This document shows positions 8,783 through 16,954 of a DNA stretch of 64,000 bases, one piece after another. This stretch comes from Streptomyces sparsogenes (GTDB taxonomy: Bacteria > Actinomycetota > Actinomycetes > Streptomycetales > Streptomycetaceae), in NCBI RefSeq assembly GCF_001704635.1, contig NZ_MAXF01000107.1, forward strand, positions 52,139 to 116,138. Reading direction: 5' to 3'. A program made the position numbers and the translations under genes. The notes beneath the pieces are model-generated. The model ran no database searches, was not told the origin of the DNA, and saw only the letters and a list, made by a program, of their open reading frames with translations. How positions within the stretch are numbered: the first letter of the stretch is position 1; every line of letters starts with the position of its first letter.

Positions 8783-9385
8783 GTGACGCGGCGGACCGAC
8801 TGGCCGGACGGCCAAGGCCGTCCGGCCGGCCCGGACAGCGGCGTCCCCTCCTCGTCGAGGGCCGAGCAGGGGCCGCCGCGCGACCCGGAGGAGCAGGCGC
8901 GGGCGATCTGCCTGCGCCTGCTCACCGGGACCCCGCGCACCCGCCGACAGCTCGCGGACGCGCTGCGCACCCGCGGCATCCCCGACGAGGTGGCGCAGGA
9001 GGTGCTGTCCCGCTTCGAGGACGCGGGGCTGATCGACGACGCGGCGTTCGCCGACGCCTGGGTGGAGTCCCGCCACCACAGCCGGGGCCTCGCCCGCCGT
9101 GCGCTCGCGCGGGAGCTGCGCACGAAGGGGGTGGACCCGGCGCTGATCGACGAGGCCGTCGGGCAGCTCGACGCCGAGCAGGAGGAGCACACCGCCCGCG
9201 AGCTGGTGGAGCGCAAGCTGAGGGCCACCCGCGGCCTCGACCGGGAGAAGAGGCTGCGCCGGCTGGCCGGGATGCTCGCGCGCAAGGGCTATGCGGAGGG
9301 GCTGGCGCTGCGGGTGGTGCGGCGCGCGCTGGAGGAGGAGGGGGAGGACCCGGAGCTGCTGGAGCGGCATCTGCCCGAGGGGTGA
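8783..9385 (+). CDS. recX: Regulatory protein RecX
   Basis: 200 residues. RecX inhibits RecA filament growth and ATPase activity. The protein shows the three-helix RecX repeats, including RTRRQLADALRTRGIPDEVA, LIDDAAFADAWVESR and ALARELRTKGVDPALIDEAV. A disordered N-terminus of about 35 residues precedes the domain. The GTG start at 8783 lies 2 nt after the recA stop, the usual coupled arrangement. Confidence 0.96.
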   Translation: MTRRTDWPDGQGRPAGPDSGVPSSSRAEQGPPRDPEEQARAICLRLLTGTPRTRRQLADALRTRGIPDEVAQEVLSRFEDAGLIDDAAFADAWVESRHHSRGLARRALARELRTKGVDPALIDEAVGQLDAEQEEHTARELVERKLRATRGLDREKRLRRLAGMLARKGYAEGLALRVVRRALEEEGEDPELLERHLPEG

Positions 9386-9495
9386 GTCCGGTGCGGTCGG
9401 CGGCCCCGACCTGCTGGAGAGGGGGGTTAACCCGACCCTGAAGAGGCCGGTCGGCCGGAGCGCCCCCGCCCCCGGCCCCGTGGAATGGTGCGCTC

Positions 9496-12078
9496 ATGAC
9501 AGAGCACACCGCACGGCGAGCCATGATGTTGCGCTATGCGATACGGACCCTGCGCGCCCGCAAGGGCGGATTCATCGGCGCGCTGCTCGCCCTCTTCTGC
9601 GCCTCGGCGCTGATCACCGCCTGCGGCGTGCTGCTGGAGACCGGCCTGCGCGGCTCCATCGCCACCGAGCGCTATGCCGCGACCCCCGTCGTCGTCTCGG
9701 CCGACCAGTACGTGCACCAGGTCACGGTCAAGCACAAGAAGGGCAAGACGAAGGTCAAGCACAAGGCCAAGCCCCTCGCCGAGCACGCCTGGCTGCCGTA
9801 CGGGACGGTGCGCACCCTCCAGCGGGTCCCCGGAGTGCGCCGGGCGGTCCCCGAAGTCACCTTCCCCGCCCACGCGGTGACGCCCGACGGCCGCGTCCTG
9901 TCCGGCCCCGACGGCACCCCCTCCTATGGCCACGCCTGGAGCTCCGCGCCGCTGACCCCCTTCGCCCTCACCCGCGGCAGCGCCCCGCGCCTCGCCGGAG
10001 ACGTCGTCGTCGACCGCGCACTCGCGGCCCGCGCCGGCCTCGAGCCCGGTGACCGGCTCACCGTCCAGTCCACCGCCGCCCCCCGCACCTACCGCGTCAC
10101 CGGCATCGCCGCCCCGGCCGGCGGCGAGCTGCGCCGGCAGACCAGCCTGTTCTTCACCGACTCCGAGGCCACCCGGCTCGCCGCCCACCCCGGCCGGGTC
10201 GCCGCCATCGGCGTACTGCCCGAGCCGGGCACCGACCCCGCCCGGTTGAAGCACGACCTCGCCACGGCCCTGACCGGCACCAAGGCCCGGATCCACACCG
10301 GCGGCGACCGCGGGCCCACCGAATTCCCCGACGCGGCGGCCGCCCGCACCCGCCTGGTCAGCATGGGCGGGGCCATGGGCGGCACCTCGCTCCTGGTCGC
10401 GGTCCTCGTCGTGGTCGGCACCTTCGCGCTCTCCATCCAGCAGCGACACCGCGAGATCGCGCTGCTCCGCGCCATCGCCGCCACCCCGCGCCAGATCCGC
10501 CGCCTGCTCGGCCGGGAGGCCCTGCTCGTCGGCCTGGTGGCGGGCGCCCTGGGCGCGCTCGCCGGACTGCCCCTCGCCCACTGGCTGTACGGCCGGTTCG
10601 TGGAGGTGGGAGCCGTCCCCGCCACCTTGCACCTGGCCGTCGGCTTCTTCCCGATGGGCGCGGCCGTGGCCACCACGCTGCTCGGCGCCTGGGCCGCGGC
10701 CCGGATCTCCGCCCGCCGGATCGTCCGCATCCGGCCCGCCGAGGCCCTGTCCGAGGCCGCGGCCCCGCGGCCCCGCCCGGCCCTGGGGCGGACGCTGGCC
10801 GGACTGGCGCTGCTGGCCGGCGGAGTGGTCCTGGTCGTGCTCCTCGGCCATCTGCACACCGAGCCCGCCTCGACCCCCGTCACCTACCTCGCCGTCGTCG
10901 TCCTCGCCGGAGCCGTCGCGCTGCTCGGCCCGCTGATCGTCCGTACGGCGGTGGCGGTCCTCGCGCTTCCGCTGCGCGTCGTACGGCCCTGGGGCCGGCT
11001 GGCCACCGCCAACCTCCGGGGGAACGCCACCCGGATGGCCACCGCCGTCACCCCGCTCGTGCTGCTCATCGGCATGGCCGCGACGGTCCTCTTCCTCCAT
11101 CCCACGCTCGACGACGCCGCCCGGCGCCAGGCCAGGGACGGCAACCGCGCCGACTGGACGCTCGCGTCCCAGGGCCCCGGCGTGCCCGGGGCGGCGGCCG
11201 CCGCGGTCCGCGGGACGCCGGGGGTCACGGCGGCCACCGAGGTGGTGCGGACCACCGTGCGCGTCGGCCTCGACAAGTACCAGGCGCAGGGCGTGACCCC
11301 CCAGGGCCTGACCCGGACCTGGGACCCGGACGTCACCCGGGGCTCCCTGGCCCGCTTCGGTGCCGGCACCGCGGCCCTCAGCGAGGTCGCGGCCGACGAC
11401 CTGGGACTGGCCCCCGGCGGCAGGCTGCGGCTCACCCTCGGGGACGGCACCCCCGCCACGCTCACGGTCGTCGCCGTCTACGCCCGCGGGCTGGGCTTCG
11501 GGGATCTGACCCTGCCCCACGACCTGGTGGCCCGGCACGTCGACAATCCGCTGGCCTCGTCGGTGCTCGTGGCCGCGGACCACGCCGCGCGGGCCCGGGT
11601 GGCGAAGGCCGTGCGGGGCTTCCCGGGGGTCCGGGTCCTCGACCCGGACCGGGTGGAGGAACTGCGCGCCGCGACCGCCCGGTCGAACGCGGAGGTCGAC
11701 TACATCGCGATGGGCCTCATCGTGGCCTTCACCGCCATCGCCGTCGTCAACACCCTGGCCATGTCCACGGCCGAGCGCGGCCGGGAGTTCGCGAAGCTCA
11801 GGCTGGCCGGGGCCACGCGGCGCCAGGTGCTGCGGATGCTGCGACTCGAGACGGCGGGCCTGCTGCTGATCGCGGTCGTCCTGGGCACCGGGACGGCGCT
11901 CGCCGTCCTGACCGCGTTCAGCGTCGGCATGACCGGCGGCGCGGCGCCCACCGTCGTCCCGCTCACCTACGCCCTCGTGCTGGGGCTCGCGGCGCTGCTG
12001 GCCTTCGCGGCGACCGTGCTGCCCGGGCGGCTGGCCCTGTCGGCCCGGCCGGTGGACCTGGCCTCGGCCAAGGACTGA
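9496..12078 (+). CDS. FtsX-like ABC transporter permease, two-module (MacB/LolC type)
   Basis: 860 residues with the typical duplicated layout: one N-terminal membrane segment (GGFIGALLALFCASALITACG), a large extracellular domain, two FtsX modules (around residues 295-410 and 735-850) and a membrane pair between them. The FtsX signature RHREIALLRAIAATPRQIRRL occurs in module one and RGREFAKLRLAGATRRQVLRM in module two. A Lys-rich insert (KHKKGKTKVKHKAK) sits in the first extracellular domain. Such permeases need a MacB-like ATPase, usually encoded next door; none is seen here, so the partner must be elsewhere. The ATG is at 9496; the ribosome binding site is weak. Confidence 0.9.
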   Translation: MTEHTARRAMMLRYAIRTLRARKGGFIGALLALFCASALITACGVLLETGLRGSIATERYAATPVVVSADQYVHQVTVKHKKGKTKVKHKAKPLAEHAWLPYGTVRTLQRVPGVRRAVPEVTFPAHAVTPDGRVLSGPDGTPSYGHAWSSAPLTPFALTRGSAPRLAGDVVVDRALAARAGLEPGDRLTVQSTAAPRTYRVTGIAAPAGGELRRQTSLFFTDSEATRLAAHPGRVAAIGVLPEPGTDPARLKHDLATALTGTKARIHTGGDRGPTEFPDAAAARTRLVSMGGAMGGTSLLVAVLVVVGTFALSIQQRHREIALLRAIAATPRQIRRLLGREALLVGLVAGALGALAGLPLAHWLYGRFVEVGAVPATLHLAVGFFPMGAAVATTLLGAWAAARISARRIVRIRPAEALSEAAAPRPRPALGRTLAGLALLAGGVVLVVLLGHLHTEPASTPVTYLAVVVLAGAVALLGPLIVRTAVAVLALPLRVVRPWGRLATANLRGNATRMATAVTPLVLLIGMAATVLFLHPTLDDAARRQARDGNRADWTLASQGPGVPGAAAAAVRGTPGVTAATEVVRTTVRVGLDKYQAQGVTPQGLTRTWDPDVTRGSLARFGAGTAALSEVAADDLGLAPGGRLRLTLGDGTPATLTVVAVYARGLGFGDLTLPHDLVARHVDNPLASSVLVAADHAARARVAKAVRGFPGVRVLDPDRVEELRAATARSNAEVDYIAMGLIVAFTAIAVVNTLAMSTAERGREFAKLRLAGATRRQVLRMLRLETAGLLLIAVVLGTGTALAVLTAFSVGMTGGAAPTVVPLTYALVLGLAALLAFAATVLPGRLALSARPVDLASAKD

Positions 12079-12098
12079 ACCCAGGACTGAACCGCGCA

Positions 12099-12139
12099 CC
12101 GGCCCCCGGGAACGGCAAAGGCTCAAGTCCGGGGGCCGG
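12099..12139. terminator. Terminator hairpin between convergent genes
   Basis: CCGGCCCCCGG (12099-12109) pairs perfectly with CCGGGGGCCGG (12129-12139) around a 19-nt loop. It sits between the ends of the permease gene (+) and the rhodanese gene (-), so it can serve both. There is no clear U-tract, as is common in Streptomyces. Confidence 0.7.
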
Positions 12140-12163
12140 CCGGTCGGTTGCGGGCGGGGGCGC

Positions 12164-12556
12164 TCAGGGGTGGGGGCGCACCGGAAGGCCCGCCGCGCGC
12201 CACGCCTGGAAGCCGCCCACCAGGTCCGTGGCGCGGGACAGCCCGAGCTGTCGCAGCGAGACCGCCGCGAGGCTGGAGGCGTACCCCTCGTTGCACACCA
12301 CCACGACCCGCAGGCCGTGGTCGGTGGCCTCCGGCAGCCGGTGGTCGCACAGCGGGTCGAGCCGCCACTCCAGTTCGTTGCGCTCGACGATCAGCGCCCC
12401 CGGTATCGTCCCGTCCCGCTCCCGCAGCGCCGCGTACCGTATGTCCACCAGCAGCCCGCCCTCGGCGTGCGCCGCGGCGGCTTCCTCGGGCCCGAGGCGG
12501 TCGAGTCCGGCACGGGCCTCGGCCAGCAGGTCGTCGATGCTCCGCTTCCGGCTCAC
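12164..12556 (-). CDS. Rhodanese-like sulfurtransferase domain protein
   Basis: 130 residues, a single rhodanese domain. The active-site loop reads CNEGYAS with the persulfide-forming cysteine, preceded by VVVV and followed by the helix SLAAVSLRQLG. The CDC25-like LVDIRYAALRERDGTIPGA strand-loop is also present. The start lies 4 nt after the cysteine dioxygenase stop, so the two are one transcription unit. The pairing fits cysteine/persulfide sulfur handling; the acceptor is unknown. Confidence 0.92.
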   Translation of the reverse strand: MSRKRSIDDLLAEARAGLDRLGPEEAAAAHAEGGLLVDIRYAALRERDGTIPGALIVERNELEWRLDPLCDHRLPEATDHGLRVVVVCNEGYASSLAAVSLRQLGLSRATDLVGGFQAWRAAGLPVRPHP

Positions 12557-12560
12557 CGGA

Positions 12561-13118
12561 TCACTCCCATTCGGCCGGCCGCTCGACCTGCTCCAGCCGC
12601 AGCACCGCTCCGGTGCGGCTGTACCGGCGGATCAGCGGCAGCGGCGGGTAGTAGGCGTGGACCGACACGGCGTGCCGGTCCGTGGAGGTGTTGAGCACCT
12701 CGTGCACGTGGTGCGGCCCGAAGGCGCGGCCCTGTCCGGCGGCGACCCGCCGCTCGCGGTCGACGTCGTCGGCCAGTTCCAGGGTCTTCCAGCCCTCGGT
12801 GGGCAGGCGCGCCGCGAGTGACTGTTCCCAGAGCTCTCCGGCCGCCGTCACGAACGCGCCGTGCGAGCCGCCGTGGTCGTGCCAGCCGGTGCCGGTGCCG
12901 GGCGGCCAGCCGATCAGCCATGCCTCGCTGCCGCCCGGCCCCTCGAGCCGCAGCCAGGTGCGGCCCTCCGGGTCGAGGGGGAGCGAGTCGACGAGGGCGG
13001 TGTCGGCCGCCGTCCGGCGGACGAATTCCAGGAGTTCCGCCGGGGTGGGCGCGGCGTCGGCGGAGGGCCGGGCGGAACCCGCGGGCAGGGTGGGCGAGGA
13101 AGTGCTTGTGTCGGGCAC
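12561..13118 (-). CDS. Cysteine dioxygenase-family protein (cupin, type I)
   Basis: 185 residues. The family oxidises cysteine to cysteine sulfinate at a mononuclear Fe(II) held by three histidines. Matching motifs are WHDHGGSHGAF (two metal His), HHVHEVLN (third His) and the SVHAYYPPL C-terminal motif. The start was set at GTG 13118, which has AGGAC 8 nt upstream; the longer TTG 13142 start is less likely. A Cys-rich leader peptide and a hairpin lie directly upstream, and a rhodanese gene lies downstream. Bacterial homologues can also use 3-mercaptopropionate, so substrate identity is not certain. Confidence 0.88.
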   Translation of the reverse strand: MPDTSTSSPTLPAGSARPSADAAPTPAELLEFVRRTAADTALVDSLPLDPEGRTWLRLEGPGGSEAWLIGWPPGTGTGWHDHGGSHGAFVTAAGELWEQSLAARLPTEGWKTLELADDVDRERRVAAGQGRAFGPHHVHEVLNTSTDRHAVSVHAYYPPLPLIRRYSRTGAVLRLEQVERPAEWE

Positions 13119-13146
13119 GGAGACCGTCCTGAGTGATCGCAAAGGG

Positions 13147-13164
13147 GCGCGGTCCGAGCCGCGC
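13147..13164 (-). promoter_or_regulatory. Hairpin between leader peptide and cysteine dioxygenase gene
   Basis: GCGCGG (13147-13152) and CCGCGC (13159-13164) form a 6-bp GC stem with a 6-nt loop. It begins 14 nt after the leader peptide stop and ends about 28 nt before the cysteine dioxygenase start. It is well placed to act in translation-dependent attenuation, though no U-tract follows and alternative pairings were not computed. Confidence 0.5.
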
Positions 13165-13178
13165 GGGAAAGAAGTCGA

Positions 13179-13268
13179 TCAACAGGAGGGGCAACAGACG
13201 CAGCCCGCGTAGCGGACGAGGTCCACATGGACCCTCCGCCAGAAGCGCGGCAACCGGGCGTCAGTCAC
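13179..13268 (-). CDS. Cys-rich HVDL-type leader peptide (putative cysteine attenuator)
   Basis: A 29-codon ORF (GTG start 13268, TGA 13179-13181) ends in HVDLVRYAGCVCCPSC, with five cysteines in the last eleven... four in the last six codons counted from CVCCPSC inclusive of the first. The R-x-HVDL-x-R motif followed by terminal cysteines is the hallmark of the short leader peptides found before sulfur-assimilation genes in actinobacteria, where ribosome stalling at Cys codons reports cysteine supply. It lies 60 nt before cysteine dioxygenase on the same strand. The promoter match upstream places the transcript start at or next to the GTG, so the message is likely leaderless. It is too short for normal gene calling. 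Confidence 0.8.
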   Translation of the reverse strand: MTDARLPRFWRRVHVDLVRYAGCVCCPSC

Positions 13269-13275
13269 GCGGCGT

Positions 13276-13305
13276 ACTCAACCACGCCCCGGAACCCAAG
13301 GTCAA
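13276..13305 (-). promoter_or_regulatory. Promoter of the leader peptide/cysteine dioxygenase unit
   Basis: On the minus strand TTGACC (13305-13300) and TTGAGT (13281-13276) are separated by 18 bp, a fair housekeeping-type match. The predicted start point, about 7 nt downstream of the -10 element, coincides with the GTG of the leader peptide at 13268. Confidence 0.5.
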
Positions 13306-13382
13306 CTACTCCCGTCCACCCCTCGGACGCGTCCCGTACGCCTCCTGGTGGCACGCCGGAGGCACCACCTGACGCCCACTCC

Positions 13383-13412
13383 GGTGCGCGCGGCGTGCGC
13401 GCCGCGCGCACC
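13383..13412 (-). terminator. Terminator hairpin after the flavin monooxygenase gene
   Basis: A perfect 13-bp stem (13383-13395 with 13400-13412) closed by a TGCG loop begins 4 nt after the monooxygenase stop codon on the minus strand. Confidence 0.75.
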
Positions 13413-13415
13413 GCC

Positions 13416-15119
13416 CTATCGGCGCGCCGTCGCCTCCGCCTCCACCGCGGGCCCCTCGGCCGCGCCCCGTCCGGCCCGCCCGCCCAGCGCCGCGTCCACG
13501 CACGCGTACAGCTCCGCCGGGCGCACCCCGGCCAGCGCCGCGACCAGATGCCCGTCGGGCCGCACCAGGAGCACGGTGTGGGCCGGGGCTCCCGGGTACT
13601 CCTCGGCCACCAGCAGCTCGGCCCCCACCGGGAGCGCCGCGATCGCCGCCGCGAGCCGTGGCATCAGCCCGGCGCGCAGCCAGTGGCGGCGGTCCCACAC
13701 GCCCGTCCCGGGGGCGACGAGGACGACCAGCGGCTCCCGCCCGAGCCGCGCCCACAGCCGGGTGAGCGACCCGTCCGGGGCGGTCACCGGCACATCGGCC
13801 GCGAGGGCGCCGATCTCGGTGTCGACGGCGACCGAGCCCTCGGGGGCCGCCGCGGGCGTCAGGGGCGAGCGGTCGTGGACCGGCGGCTCGCCCAGCGGGC
13901 CGCGCCCCAGGTGACCGTCGGTGAGCAGCGCGTCGTGGGCGCGCACCGCGCCGGGCAGTACGGAGCGCCGTACCGCGTGCCAGCCGCCGGCCGCCCGCGC
14001 CAGCGGCAGCGCCTGGTCCGCGGCGCGCAGCCGGGCTCCCACCGCGCCGCGCCGCTCGGCCTGGTAGCTGTCGAGCAGCGCCTCCGTCGCCCCGTGGTGC
14101 CAGGCGAGGGACAGCTTCCAGGAGAGGTTGCCGACGTCGCGCAGCCCCTCGTCGAGCCCTTGGGTGCCGAGCGCGCCGACCAGGTGGGCGGCGTCCCCGG
14201 CGAGGAAGACACGGCCGACGCGCCAGCGGCGCGCGAGCCGGTGGTGCACGGTGTGCACGCCGGTGTCCAGAAGCTCATGGGGGAGCGCGGGATCGCCGCA
14301 CCACCCCGCGAGGGTGTCGCGCACCCGCGCGAGGAGCGCCTCCGGCGTGACCAGGTCCCGGCCCGGCGGCAGCAGCCAGTCCAGCCGCCAGACGCCGCGC
14401 GGCAGCGGCCGGGCCAGCACCTCCGCGTCGGCCGCGCGCCACGGTGGAGAGCGGTGCAGGACCGCCTCGCCGGGCCAGGGGAGTTCGGCGCGCAGCGCGG
14501 CGACCGCGTGCCGTTCCACCGCGGTGCGACCGGGGAAGCGCACGCCCAGGAGCTTGCGGACGGTGGACCGCGGCCCGTCGCAGCCGATCAGATAACCGCC
14601 CCGCCACCAGGTGCTCTGGGCGCCCCGGGTGTGGACGGTGACGCCCCGGGCGTCCTGCTCCAGGGTGTCGACGCGGGTGCCCCGGACGATCCGCACCAGG
14701 TCCTCGCCGGGGACCGCGGCCAGCGCGGCGCGCAGGGCGCGGGTGAGCTCGTGCTGGGGCAGATGCAGCGGCGACGGCGGCGCCGCCTCCGTCTCCTCGT
14801 CCGCGGGCCGGCCGCCGCGGCCGTCCGGGTGGCCACTGCCCGGGTGGACCCCGTCGGGGGCCAGGGCCAGCTGCCGGACCACCTGCCGACGCCGCAGGGT
14901 GCGCCAGCCGGTCCACGGCTCGGCCGCGTCGGCGGCCCGGCAGCCAAGCCGCTCCAGCAGGGCTGCGGTGTCGGGGCGCAGCACGACCGTACGGGCGGGG
15001 CGGGGCTCGTCGCCGCCCTGGCTCTCATCCAGCAGGATGACGGGCACTTCGGAGCGCGCGAGCGCGAGGGCCAGGGCGAGGCCGACCGGGCCCGCCCCGG
15101 CGACGATCACCGGGTCCAC
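13416..15119 (-). CDS. FAD-dependent aromatic monooxygenase (PheA/TfdB-like)
   Basis: 567 residues. The N-terminal Rossmann motif is VAGAGPVGLALALALA, the DG motif is LIGCDGPRSTVRKLLG, and the GD motif is VFLAGDAAHLVGALGTQGLDEGLRDVGNL. Together these are diagnostic for class A flavoprotein hydroxylases. A thioredoxin-like C-terminal domain follows (LWARLGREPLVVLVAPG region). Most relatives hydroxylate phenolic or polyketide substrates using NAD(P)H and O2; the substrate here is unknown. GTG 15119 (VDPVIVAGAGP) gives the normal N-terminus. The gene stands alone, with a hairpin on each side. Confidence 0.88.
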   Translation of the reverse strand: MDPVIVAGAGPVGLALALALARSEVPVILLDESQGGDEPRPARTVVLRPDTAALLERLGCRAADAAEPWTGWRTLRRRQVVRQLALAPDGVHPGSGHPDGRGGRPADEETEAAPPSPLHLPQHELTRALRAALAAVPGEDLVRIVRGTRVDTLEQDARGVTVHTRGAQSTWWRGGYLIGCDGPRSTVRKLLGVRFPGRTAVERHAVAALRAELPWPGEAVLHRSPPWRAADAEVLARPLPRGVWRLDWLLPPGRDLVTPEALLARVRDTLAGWCGDPALPHELLDTGVHTVHHRLARRWRVGRVFLAGDAAHLVGALGTQGLDEGLRDVGNLSWKLSLAWHHGATEALLDSYQAERRGAVGARLRAADQALPLARAAGGWHAVRRSVLPGAVRAHDALLTDGHLGRGPLGEPPVHDRSPLTPAAAPEGSVAVDTEIGALAADVPVTAPDGSLTRLWARLGREPLVVLVAPGTGVWDRRHWLRAGLMPRLAAAIAALPVGAELLVAEEYPGAPAHTVLLVRPDGHLVAALAGVRPAELYACVDAALGGRAGRGAAEGPAVEAEATARR

Positions 15120-15230
15120 GGCGCGGTTCCCGTGTCCCTGCGCGGCGTACGTGACAGACGAAAACTGGCAGCTGAAACCCGGTGCGCGATCACACAAAGT
15201 ATGCAACCCACTGCGGGTCCCCGCGTCAAG

Positions 15231-15270
15231 CGACGGGGGCGGTGGCGCGTGCGCGCCACCGCCCCCGTCG
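15231..15270 (-). terminator. Terminator hairpin after gluD
   Basis: A perfect inverted repeat of 19 bp (15231-15249 with 15252-15270) lies 26 nt past the gluD stop on the minus strand. It closes the glutamate transport operon and separates it from the monooxygenase gene. Confidence 0.85.
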
Positions 15271-15296
15271 GACCGGATGTCGGACCGCGTCAGCGG

Positions 15297-16238
15297 TCAG
15301 TTCTTCGTCGCGGTGCCGGCCGGACCGGCGACCTCGGAGTGATCGATGACGTCCAGAGCGTCTCCCGCGGCGATCGGCTGCTCGGCCGGGGCGACCGCGA
15401 TGCCGCTCTTGGCGCGCCGGCCGCGCCGCTCGATCCAGGTGGCCAGGGCCGACAGTGCCATGCACAGAGCCACGTAGATGGCACCGCCGACGATGATCAG
15501 CGGGACGTACGGGTAGTCGTCGTTGACGACGGTGTTGCCGGCGATCTGCTGGACCTGGTACAGCAGCTCCTGGTACGTGATGACGTAGCCGAGCGAGGTG
15601 TCCTTCAGGGTGACCACCAGCTGGCTGATGATGGTCGGCAGCATCGCGCGGACACCCTGCGGGATCAGGATGGTCATCATGACCTGGGTCTTGCGCATGC
15701 CCAGGGCGTAGGCGGCCTCGCGCTGCCCCTTGGGCACCGAGTTGATGCCCGCCCGCAACACCTCCGCCTGCACCGAGCCGTTGTAGACGGCCAGGCCGAC
15801 GACCAGGGCCCAGAACTCCGTCCCGTCGCCGGCGAACCCCAGGTCGTTCTTGTAGGTGAGGAAGATCTGCCACAGGGCGTAGATCGTGATCAGCAGCGGG
15901 ATGGACCGGAACAGCTCGATGAAGCCGGTCGCGAACCAGCGGACCGCCTTGTGGTCCGAGAGCCGGCCGACCGCCAGCACCACGCCGAGCGCCAGCGACA
16001 GCACCGCGGCCACCGCGAACACCTGGAGGGTGGTCAGCAGGCCGTCGACGATGTCGTTGCGGACACCCGCGTAGTTGAAGATGTCCCACATCTCCGGCGC
16101 GAACTGGCCCTTGTCGTTCAGCCGCACGACGATGAAGGCGATCAGGCCGAGCACGGCGAGAGTGCCGATGACCGAGTACACGCGGTTGCGAATACGGGCC
16201 TTGGGGCCGGGTGCGTCGTACAGGACGCTTGCGCTCAT
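15297..16238 (-). CDS. gluD: Glutamate ABC transporter permease GluD
   Basis: 313 residues with about five membrane segments (VIGTLAVLGLIAFIVVRL, VFAVAAVLSLALGVVLAVG and others). The polar amino acid permease signature EVLRAGINSVPKGQREAAYALGM, cut here to the EAA-loop region, is present. It pairs with GluC as the heteromeric membrane channel. Its ATG at 16238 overlaps the gluC stop by 4 nt (ATGA). The extended Ala/Pro-rich cytoplasmic C-terminus is normal for actinobacterial GluD. Confidence 0.95.
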   Translation of the reverse strand: MSASVLYDAPGPKARIRNRVYSVIGTLAVLGLIAFIVVRLNDKGQFAPEMWDIFNYAGVRNDIVDGLLTTLQVFAVAAVLSLALGVVLAVGRLSDHKAVRWFATGFIELFRSIPLLITIYALWQIFLTYKNDLGFAGDGTEFWALVVGLAVYNGSVQAEVLRAGINSVPKGQREAAYALGMRKTQVMMTILIPQGVRAMLPTIISQLVVTLKDTSLGYVITYQELLYQVQQIAGNTVVNDDYPYVPLIIVGGAIYVALCMALSALATWIERRGRRAKSGIAVAPAEQPIAAGDALDVIDHSEVAGPAGTATKN

Positions 16239-16882
16239 CGGGCCACCTCCATGCGGCGCTCAAGCAGTCGGAAGAGTCCGCTGATGGCGAGGGTGATGAC
16301 CAGGTAGGCGAGGGCGATCCACAGGAAGATCCAGCCGGTCGGGTATCCCTTGTCGTTCAGCAGCTTCGAGACGTTGAACAACTCGGTGTTGCTGAAGGCG
16401 CCCGCGATCGCGGAGTTCTTGGTGAGCGCGATGAATATGCTGCTCAGTGGGGGGATCACGGTCCGGGTGGCCTGCGGCAGGACGATCATCCGCAGGGTCT
16501 GGAAGAAGGTCATCCCCAGCGACCGGGCCGCCTCGGCCTGCCCGATCGGCACCGTGCTGATGCCGGATCGGACAGCCTCGCAGATGAACGTCGAGGTGTA
16601 GCAGCCCAGGGCCCCCACGGCGAGCTTGTAGGGGCTCGTCCCGGGGAAGAGGATCTGCGGGATCACGAAGAACGCTATCAGGAACAGCAGGGTCAGCGGG
16701 GTGTTCCGCAGCAGGGTGACCCAGGCGGTGCCGAAGGCACGCAGCGGCGGGATGGGGGACACCCTGAAGCCGGCCATGACGATGCCGAGGATGAGGGCGA
16801 GCGCCGCGCTGGCCGCGGTCAGCGACAGGGTTCCGAGGAAACCTTCGCGGAACTCAGGGAAGTAATCGAAGAGTAGATTCAT
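16235..16882 (-). CDS. gluC: Glutamate ABC transporter permease GluC
   Basis: 215 residues with five membrane segments. Conserved motifs include VTLLRNTPLTLLFL and the EAA loop CEAVRSGISTVPIGQAEAAR. It forms the transport pore with GluD. The ATG at 16882 lies about 72 nt after the gluB stop, within the gluABCD operon. Confidence 0.95.
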   Translation of the reverse strand: MNLLFDYFPEFREGFLGTLSLTAASAALALILGIVMAGFRVSPIPPLRAFGTAWVTLLRNTPLTLLFLIAFFVIPQILFPGTSPYKLAVGALGCYTSTFICEAVRSGISTVPIGQAEAARSLGMTFFQTLRMIVLPQATRTVIPPLSSIFIALTKNSAIAGAFSNTELFNVSKLLNDKGYPTGWIFLWIALAYLVITLAISGLFRLLERRMEVAR

Positions 16883-16954
16883 CTGTTCTCCGCGCTAGCG
16901 GTCAGGGCAGCGCGACGGATCGCACCGGCTTCAGGGCGTACGGGGAGAACCGGC

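Noticed and set aside
12914..13228. 104-codon minus-strand frame starting MWTSSATRAA with a good GGAGG upstream
   Set aside because: It overlaps the cysteine dioxygenase start out of frame; the ATG lies inside the HVDL codons of the leader peptide and the GGAGG encodes its Arg-Arg-Val.
13227..16307. 1026-codon open frame on the plus strand
   Set aside because: Antisense to the monooxygenase and gluD genes; no family features.
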